This document shows, one piece after another, positions 56,257 to 64,000 of a stretch of 64,000 nt of DNA (positions are counted from its first letter, which is position 1; every line of letters begins with the position of its first letter). The notes beneath the pieces are model-generated. The model saw only the letters and a list, made by a program, of their open reading frames with translations, made no database searches and had not been told where the DNA came from. The translations under genes and the position numbers were made by a program. The stretch lies in assembly GCA_030435675.1 (NCBI GenBank), contig CM059623.1, positions 7,776,012-7,840,011 on the forward strand, given 5' to 3'. Origin of the DNA: Steinernema hermaphroditum. Taxonomy: Eukaryota > Nematoda > Chromadorea > Rhabditida > Steinernematidae.

Positions 56257-59200
56257 TTACATCTGATTTGTATACGAGGAGAGTTTTAACCGCGGAACTA
56301 TGTTCATGGACTGGAGTTCTTGGAAAAGCAGCTTACACGCGTAGGGAATCTTGATGGTCGCCATCTTGTTTGACGACCTGCAATTCTGGCACCACCCGTT
56401 GTATCCGATAAGGCCGCACTCCGAGCAGACGTCGACTTGGAACTGATCGGAAGACACCATCAGTCGCTCCATGAGAAGCATCGAGGCACCGTAGGCGATC
56501 AAGCAATCGCGCTCCATCTCTCCCAGACGAAGACCTCCGTCTCTGGCGCGACCCTCGGTGGGCTGGCGGGTTAGGACCGCTCTGAAATCAAACATCTGAG
56601 AGAAGATATCCCTTTGTTTAATTACCTTGGACCACGAGCGCGGGCGTGCATCTTGTCGAGAACCATATGCTTCAGTTTCTGGTAGTAGATAGGCCCGAAG
56701 TAAATGTAAGCGCACAGCTGTTGGCCAGTGATACCCGAAGTCAACATATCTTTTCCCAAATAGTTGTAGCCATGTGCGGCCAGCTCCTCGCAAACGTCGG
56801 CTACTTGATCGCCTCCGAAAGCAGTACCGTAGTGGAATCGACCCGTCATCAGAGCGTTCTTCCCACTCAACAGCTCCATCAGCTTCCCTACTGTCATACG
56901 ACTTGGGTAACCGTGTGGGTTCATGATGACATCCGGCACCATTCCCAGATCGTTGAAGGGCATGTCTTCCTGCTGGGCGATTAAACCGCAAACGCCTTTC
57001 TGTCCGTGTCGACTACTGAACTTATCGCCCAATTCTGGTCTTCTACAAAGACTCTTTAAGTTAGAACGGAACCACTCTTGGGGTGTACCTTGTTTGTCTC
57101 AGAAGAACTTTTATGAGCTGGGATTCGTCTTCTCCGTATGTGACGAGCACTTGTTCCGCGTAAGAAGGCACCGGCAGTTTGTAGCTGACGGAGACGTCCT
57201 TGTACTCGACGCTCTGGGGAACGTTTATGTTTACGTTCATGTCAACTCCGGGAGGACTGTTGACTACTGGCATGAACTTGTTGACCATGACCTGCTTCTG
57301 CTTGATGCGAGCCCCGACTCGAACGGTTCCGTCCATTTCCAGAACTCCGTGCTTGTACATAGTCTTTCCCGTTGCGTCCACTTTGGGACCGATCAGCCGA
57401 TCGAAGGTTTGATTCGGGTACTTCCGGGACATCGATTTTGCATGCTTGTAAACCAAGCAGCGACCATATCCTCGATCAAGCGACGCCTTGTTTAGGACCA
57501 ATGCGTCCTCAATATCGTATCCACTGTAGGACATTACCGCAATAATAGCATTCTGGCCAGCTGGCAATTTCTCGAAATTGCAAAATTCAATCGTCTGAAA
57601 AATAATAACTCAATATATTTTTGCAGGACACGATTTACCTTTGACTTGACAAGTGGCCTCTGTGGGTAGACGAGAAGATACATGAGGGAGTCGATTCTTC
57701 GTTGCTGATTGTATCCGATCGTCCCCATTGCTTGTTTTCCCATGGCACACTGGTAGGTGTTACGGGGACTCTGATTGTGGTGGGGGTAGGGAATCAGACC
57801 GGCACAAACACCCAAAAGGGTGAAGGGTTCAATCTGAAAGTTCTCCAATAAACGCAGAAGTCCCAAAGAACACTCTCACCTCCATATGAGTGGTTCTCTC
57901 GGTTATCTCCTTCTCGTATACAGCTATCTGGGCATCGTTCATCTCGTTTACGTCGAGGTATTCAATTAAGCCATCGTCAACGAAATCGTCGAAAATTCGT
58001 TTGCCAGCTTTCAGTTCCTAGAAGCATATATTCTTACTCTGCTTGTATTACAGATGTCGTACGTGAATATGTTCTTCCGTAACCGCGGGGGCGCCATTCT
58101 CAACGATGATGTAGGGTCGACATAATCTTCCGCCGTCGCTCGATACGTAAACGGACCTTTGAGCGACATTGGTCGAAACAGAAACGAACTCGCTTATGTA
58201 GCCGGAGCGCCGAACTGAGCGGACCGTTTCGACTACTCGGGCAGAGTCCTGAGTGACGCCAATGGGAACTCCATTCAGGTAAACAACAAAGCAGTCCCTA
58301 AACAGGTGTTAGGACATCTTAATAATCGTGGAAAGACGTACGGCGAATGCAATTCAGAGAAGTGCAGCGAGTGAAGATCTTCAACCCCACTGTTGTACAG
58401 TATTCTCAACACGGGGCCACTCTCACTGTCGGTAGTGATGTGACTGATAAGAGCCAAGTTCTTCACCAAACCGCAGGACTCTCCTTCGGGTGTATCTGAG
58501 GGGCAAAGCATTCCCCATTGAGAAGGCTGGAGGGAACGCGGACCGGAAACTTTCCGCGTCTTCTCGAAAGTGGAATTGATTCGAGTCATCATTCCAAGAA
58601 CGGAGATGTAAGAAAGCCGAGAAAGTACTTGAGTCACGCCCTGACGCTCCATGCGGAAACGTTTAATCGTCCAGTTTCCTGTTGCTAGGGCGTTGACAAG
58701 GGCATTCGTGATCAGATCTTGTCGCATGTGCTTGATGATATCGAGAGGAGCTGCCATGGTCTTTCCCAAATTGATGTCGGCAATCCTCTTCAGTTCCGAA
58801 TTGAACCTAAAAAATAAACAGTAAATAAATGTACGTGCTCAGCGCCACCTCGCACCTTTTGAAGATATCTTCGAAGAGAAGGGCGATCAGTGATCCGGCC
58901 AACTCCAATCGCTTATTACCGTAGAAATCACGGTCGTCACACTCACAGTCGCCCATTTCAGCCTGCATCAACCGTCTTGTCATCAGTCCCAGATACATTG
59001 CCTTCAGCTTCATGTCACCATTCATGCAAGGAATGTGGCAAATCATGGTGTTCACCATGAAATCTACGGCGTCGTGATCTTTGGGCAGATGAGCAGTCGA
59101 TGCACCTCCAAATTTACGAATTTTCACCTACAAAGGAGCGCAATTGACGAAGAGTTTTCAAGAAAACAACTACCTTGCCTGCGATGTACAGCAGAGCCTC

Positions 59201-60200
59201 TTCTTTTGTGATTACTTTCGCGGCGGCACATTCTTCTAGAGAAGGAGTAAGTGCGGCAACAAATTTCTCTTCTTGGCCGACAGCCGAAACAAAGTCGTAA
59301 TCGGATTCGAAGCCCATGGCCTAAAGTGCCGACATTTCACCACCACCACTTTCGTGGATGCTAACCTTGAATACGATAGCAATAGGAAGATCGTCTGCCA
59401 GTTGGTTGTTCCGCACGTAATAACGGCCTTTCTTGGTAACAACGTATGTTTTACTCTTTCTTTCGTGTGTGGAACTCAACACTTCACACTGCAATTCCTT
59501 CTTTCCATTGCGGCCAATCATAATGCGGTTCTTCGACAGCTGCTCTTGCATCAAGATGACCTTCTCGGAGCCGCGAATGACGAAGTACCCTCCAGGATCA
59601 TGGGGACATTCTTGGACGCGGGCAAGTTCTTCTTCTGCCTCGAATCACGCGAATTTACTGCAAAGTGACGTATCGCAAACTTACCAGATCCTTGAGAATG
59701 CATTTACTCGAACGGAGCATAACGGGCATCCTTCCGATAACCAGCCCGTGTCGAATGATCTTCTGGTGGCCACGAGTGTACTCGACGTCGACGAGAATAG
59801 GAGCGGAGTAGGTCAGATCGCGGAGGCGACATTCGTGAGGGCTGATCTTGGACTTCATGGCTCCAATGCCTTCGTCCAGATTGGGCATTCCAATTTCGAT
59901 GTTCGTGTATTTGAGGAAGAAGGACGGATTCGCATCGCTGGTGACCCTCTGGTTAGCTTGCACGATCTGTTTGATCTCCGTGTTCACGAAGTAGTCGTAG
60001 CTGGCGATGTGCTGCTTCACGAGGCCGCGAACCTTCAGGAACGATGGCACCAGCTCCCACTTGTCCGCCACGGCCTTTACGGGCTGCTGGAGCTTCGCAA
60101 TCTGCTCCTTGGTAAACGAAGGAATCGCCGGGAACTTCTCCTCCTCGACGTCGACCTCCATCTTGACAACCACCGGATCTACGTGAGATTTCCGGACCAT
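56257..60200 (-). CDS. POLR3B: RNA polymerase III second-largest subunit (RPC2)
   Basis: The subunit forms half of the active centre of RNA polymerase III, which makes tRNA, 5S rRNA and other small RNAs. From the start at 60200: [127 protein letters not shown], and a C-terminal zinc module (CSECG, then CQNC) ending before 56257. The spacing and the LVKQHI block identify the polymerase III subunit; the polymerase I and II paralogues differ at these places. About ten introns of 40-60 nt were seen. The acceptor after CILKDL is probably the one before [14 protein letters not shown], which avoids an in-frame stop. Confidence 0.95.
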
Positions 60201-60773
60201 GGCAGGTTAATTATCTGGAAAGAGAAATGGCTCAGTGAGAGGAAAAAGCGATGCCGACACAGAGGTCCAACGCAAAAGCACATGAAAGGAATCTCCAGAA
60301 TCTCGAGCGTTCAAATTTGAACTGGAAAAACGATACCGTATCCACCCGACACAACGCAGTGCATTCGTTGCAGGACATTACATATAGTTCCTCGTTCTCT
60401 CCCCCTTCGCTGTCTCTTTGAAACCTCTTTGGATGCCGCGGAATCGAGGAAGTTTGATCCCATCTGACTCGGTTCCTAATCTGGACATGGCTGCACTCGT
60501 CGATTCCAGTGGTTAACAAGAAAATAATCTCTTTTCGTCGTTTCTTGCAATCGAGGACTTTATGTGAATCTGAGGTCTTTGCGGTTTCGGGGATGATAAT
60601 TTATACACGTGGAGGAGTATTATGGTGAAACACGCACTGATCGATCATCGGAGAACATCGGAAGGTGATAGGCAGAGGAAGGAAGAAATCTTTGAATATA
60701 CACATAAATAAACACGTTCGTTTGTGCTTTGAATTAACAAAAGAAAAAAGTAACAAAAAACCTGGACTGGGGT

Positions 60774-62878
60774 TCAATACTTGTCCTGAAAACGGACGGA
60801 CTTCTTTGATGTGCCCTTGAGTAGGGGCGGAGATTCATCTTTCGCGCTGAGGGGCCGCTGTAGTAGCGACTTCGAGGGCTCGAATTCAGGGGGCCTTCGG
60901 AGTTTCACAGGGCCGGGCGAGGGTTTCCTTGTCGAGATGAGGCTCTCCATGTCGGAGGCGAGTTTCCTTCCTGGACGATACTTCTGCAGCATCAGGCGCG
61001 TCTTTGGGTCGCACACGGCGAGCACTACGATAACGACGGCAATGACGGCAGAGAGGAGGCAGAAGAGCGCCGCCAGTGCCATGACCCACCAGGGGTGGGG
61101 CCTTGCCGGCTTCTTAAGCTTCGGACATTTCAGCTTCAGGCAGCCGAGGCTTCCGGACTTGATGTGGTTGGGGCCAGCCGCGGAGATCCACTTCTTGACC
61201 CAGTCGGTTGGATCTGGGTCATCGTCGTAACCGCAAAAGCAGTGGTACGGGTTGTCAGAGATGTCAACCGCGTCGAAGTCCTCCGGCAAGCTGCTAAACA
61301 GACCCTCGGGAAGGATGTTGATTTGGTTGCCGTTTAGGTAGAGCCGCTGGAGACGCATGTCCTTGAAAGTTTGACTTCCGATCTCCTTGATGCCGGCTTC
61401 CACGGCGATCAGGTCCTTCAGGTTCGACAGACCCTCCAGGTCTTCATTGGTGACTTGTTCAATATTGTTCATCGTGATGTCGAGGTAAGTGAGCTTCTTC
61501 AGAGGCCGCAGATAAGGCACGAGTCCTACAAGGAAACTTTAGCTACTGTCATTGCAGTTTTGCCCTACCATCATCGACCTTTGCGTTCAGCGCAGGCAGC
61601 TCGTTCTGGTCGAGGTTGAGCACAGTCAGCTGGTGGAGAACCTCGAAGGCTTTGTCACCGATGAAGGCGAGTTTGTTACGTGACAGCGAGAGGGTGAGAA
61701 GCCTTGGGCTCTGCGAAAGCGAGCTCAAGTCATCGTTGTCGATGCGTTTGAGTAGATTCGAGTCGAAGCTGAGCACTTGGAGGCGCGTAAGGTCCTTCAG
61801 GGAGACGTTCTTCAAGCTTTGGATGCTGTTGTTGTTGAGCAGCAGCCGTTGGAGCTGATCGAGGCCTTTCAGATCAATCTGCAGTTAGCTACTGAAGGTA
61901 ATGTCATTATCTAAGGGTTACCGATGTGAGCGCGTTAATGCCAAGATTCAGGAACTTCAAGTTCTTCAGCCCGTCGAAGGCTCTCCAGTCGACGTCGCTG
62001 ATCGCGTTTCCTTCCAAATCTAAGAACTCAAGGTTGTGTAGACCTCGGAAAGTATCCCTAAGGAGGAAGACGATGAGAACGAAAGAAAAATGGGCATACT
62101 TCGTGATTCTGGTGATCTTGTTTCCAGCGAGGTTGAGTACCTTCAAGTTCCCCATGTCATGAAAAGCGCTATCGGCGATCTTCGCAAGCTGGTTGTCTTT
62201 GAAATTAAACTGCTCGAGCTCCGTGAATCCCATGAAGTCGTCGACTTTGATCTAAACGACGTGTTGAACAAGGAATATGCATTCAGTGGCTCACTTCGGT
62301 GATTTTGTTGCCAGAGATGTCGAACGTCTTCACGCCAGAAAGGTCGTGGAACATCTTCGGCTTGATCTCGCGCATGATATTGTTGCGGAAATCAACGTGT
62401 TTCAGAAGCCGTCCGAAATGGCTGAAGGCGCCATCGCGGATCATGGCCACGTAGGATCTCTCGAGAGTGAGTGCCTTCACACGGATTTTCGCGAAGATGT
62501 CGGCGGGCAGAATGCTCATTCCGGCGTCCCACACCCACAGCTTGGAGACGATCGTTTCATTGAGAGTGTTGAGCGCGTCGAAGACGGCGGTCATCGAGGA
62601 GGTCCCGTGGCATCCGATCCATACGTCGTCGGGATCGGACTCCGGGGGCAGCGTTTTGCCGTCGCCCACGGGTATCGTGAAGTAGCATCTACAGGCTGCC
62701 TGAAGGGCACGAAGTCCTCGCCACCAAAAGCAGAAGCACTTACTGTTTCGTTGCGCGCGATCGCGACCCTCTCGAATCCGGCGTTGATCTTGCGGCATAA
62801 TTTGACTTCCTCGGAGAGGAACGCTCCGAGAACGGAGCAGAGAAGTATCGACGTGAAGAGAGCGCCTGTGCTTCCCAT
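60774..62878 (-). CDS. Leucine-rich-repeat single-pass membrane protein
   Basis: The start at 62878 gives a signal peptide (MGSTGALFTSILLCSVLGAF). Extracellular leucine-rich repeats follow, about a dozen, of the type LKVLNLAGNKITRI, LEFLDLEGNAISDV and LTVLNLDQNELPAL, capped by a cysteine-rich C-flank (HCFCGYDDD, then LGCLKLKC). One membrane segment (WWVMALAALFCLLSAVIAVVIV) leads to a basic cytosolic tail of about 80 residues ending KKSVRFQDKY at 60774; the RVxF-like SVRF could be a protein phosphatase 1 docking motif (inference). Short introns separate the repeat exons. Such proteins mediate adhesion or receptor functions; no orthologue can be named. Confidence 0.87.
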
Positions 62879-64000
62879 CTCACATGACAGAATTCAGAAT
62901 CTGAAAAGGAGTCCGGGAAATCAGCTGATTCGGCATTTTCCTTTTCGAAATTACGGTGCACGATAAGAAGGTGAGACAAACAAGAAGATAAAAAACGGTG
63001 ATGCCTGGGGAGTTGCCAAGAAACGGGGCCGGGCAAGGACCGGTACGCCATGGCCCGGAGTGTCAGCTGATAGGTGTCGGCGTCGGAAAAAAACTGCTAC
63101 GCTGGCCAATCGGGGGTTGCGCGAAAACAGTTCGATCGATCGGGGCGCAACTGGCTGCGCCTTCGGCAATAAGATCCACCGCGCATGCATAATTAATCAA
63201 ATTTCGGTGACTGTATTAGCGCAAAAAAGGTCGGAATCGGGGCCACGAGAGAAAGCGACGTCCAACGCAAAAAGGGAAAAAAACGCAAAAACGCATTAAA
63301 AAATGAAGAGGCGACGGTGAGGAGCGACGAAACCGATGGAAAAGGGTGACAACGCGCAGCAGAGCTGTTCGGGGGACTAGAGCCAGCGAAGACGGCGGCG
63401 GAGGCCAGCACCGGGTAGTACCAATTGAGAACTGCGACGCGCGCCGGCCTCCCTGGCGTTCTCCGCGATCCCACGCTCTCTGCGCTGCCGCCTCGATCTT
63501 CGCTAATGGCATTTCGGATCGAAGGCGAGCGCATGTCCCCTCGGAGGGTCATATTTTTTGTACTCTCCGCTTTTACGTCGGCGATCGATCGAAAACATAA
63601 AAAAACGGACGCCGTTCGAAATCGAAAGTGGCGAAAAGATCCTTCGGCGCCGTTTTGAGCGCCAAAGAAGGGGAAAGCGCGCACTGAGGAAAGGCATAGG
63701 AGAAGACCGAATGACTCGCGTGAGAGCGAGTGGCCGCCGCCGAGAGCGGAATCTGGCACCGTCGGGTACGAGCCGAGGCTCATCGCCCCGGGCGATGATA
63801 ACAAAATAAGAAACAGCGCTATTACTTCTTTGTTCGTTTGTTCTTCGATCGCGACATAAAAGAAAGAGCTAGACTAGGAGTACAGAAGAGACAGTATAAA
63901 GCCCTTCTAGACACTCGCCAACGGCTGATTCAGACAGACCACTCGTGTCTAGACGCACAGAGCTGTCCGATTTCGAAATCAGGTCCGCTCTGTGAGTAGT
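62879..64000. other. Intergenic right end of the window
   Basis: No coding region is recognised. Open frames at 63.2-63.8 kb occur on both strands without family similarity. The part next to 62,879 should include the LRR gene promoter and leader. Confidence 0.5.
63895..63900 (+). promoter_or_regulatory. Candidate TATA box for a gene beyond the right edge
   Basis: TATAAA sits in ACAGTATAAAGCCC, in otherwise GC-balanced sequence, with about 100 bp of frame-less leader-like sequence to the window end. No gene start is visible downstream, so this rests on the motif alone. Confidence 0.3.

Noticed and set aside
56257..60200. Assignment as RNA polymerase II second subunit
   Set aside because: The LVKQHI block, the [16 protein letters not shown] block and the C-terminal end fit the polymerase III subunit.

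Overview
The window is nuclear DNA of a small invertebrate with a compact gene space, most likely a nematode. Genes are split by many introns of about 38-50 nt with GTRAG donors and TTTCAG-type acceptors. The kinase at 6.2-7.5 kb is of the tau-tubulin-kinase type that is greatly expanded in nematodes, and the receptor at 23.7-28 kb resembles the GAR muscarinic receptors of nematodes. The species is not identifiable from the sequence alone.

Left half (0.6-29.3 kb), host genes: the N-terminal exons of a copper P-type ATPase (minus, running off the left edge); a P4-ATPase lipid flippase (minus, 3.4-9.7 kb) whose large intron holds a complete tau-tubulin-type kinase on the opposite strand; an ACT-domain threonine/serine ammonia-lyase (minus); two CD36-family scavenger receptors side by side (minus); cyclin T of P-TEFb (minus); a muscarinic-type acetylcholine receptor (plus); and, converging on it, a PLC-X-domain phosphodiesterase (minus).

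Middle (30.0-53.5 kb), a nested transposon graveyard: a THAP-domain foldback element with about 440-bp, nearly identical inverted arms; two mariner copies with intact ends and broken transposases; a Helitron whose HUH nuclease segment has been replaced by other insertions; and a 7.8-kb element (40,283-48,104) into which a 6.3-kb MULE has jumped. That MULE (40,766-47,056) is the main find. It has a perfect 9-bp target-site duplication, roughly 0.8-kb terminal inverted repeats built from tandem CATGGGTAG modules, and a multi-exon transposase gene that reads through splice junctions without obvious breaks. The gene joins a DDE domain, a SWIM finger, a PHD-like finger and a putative cysteine-peptidase-like tail. 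Its architecture recalls the Drosophila Foldback/NOF elements. Two further, sequence-unrelated elements with tandem-repeat inverted ends lie at 48.7-50.0 and 52.5-53.2 kb, along with tRNA-derived SINE-like sequences and a MITE-like relative of the THAP element.

Right end (54.8-62.9 kb), host genes again: a myosin essential light chain (plus), the second-largest subunit of RNA polymerase III (minus) with a decayed partial duplicate of its 3' exon just downstream, and a leucine-rich-repeat single-pass membrane protein (minus). A TATA-box promoter candidate for a plus-strand gene outside the window sits at the right edge.

The genes are unrelated housekeeping, signalling and membrane genes, not one pathway. 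Exon limits were found by hand from splice consensus and family similarity, so small errors at gene ends are possible.
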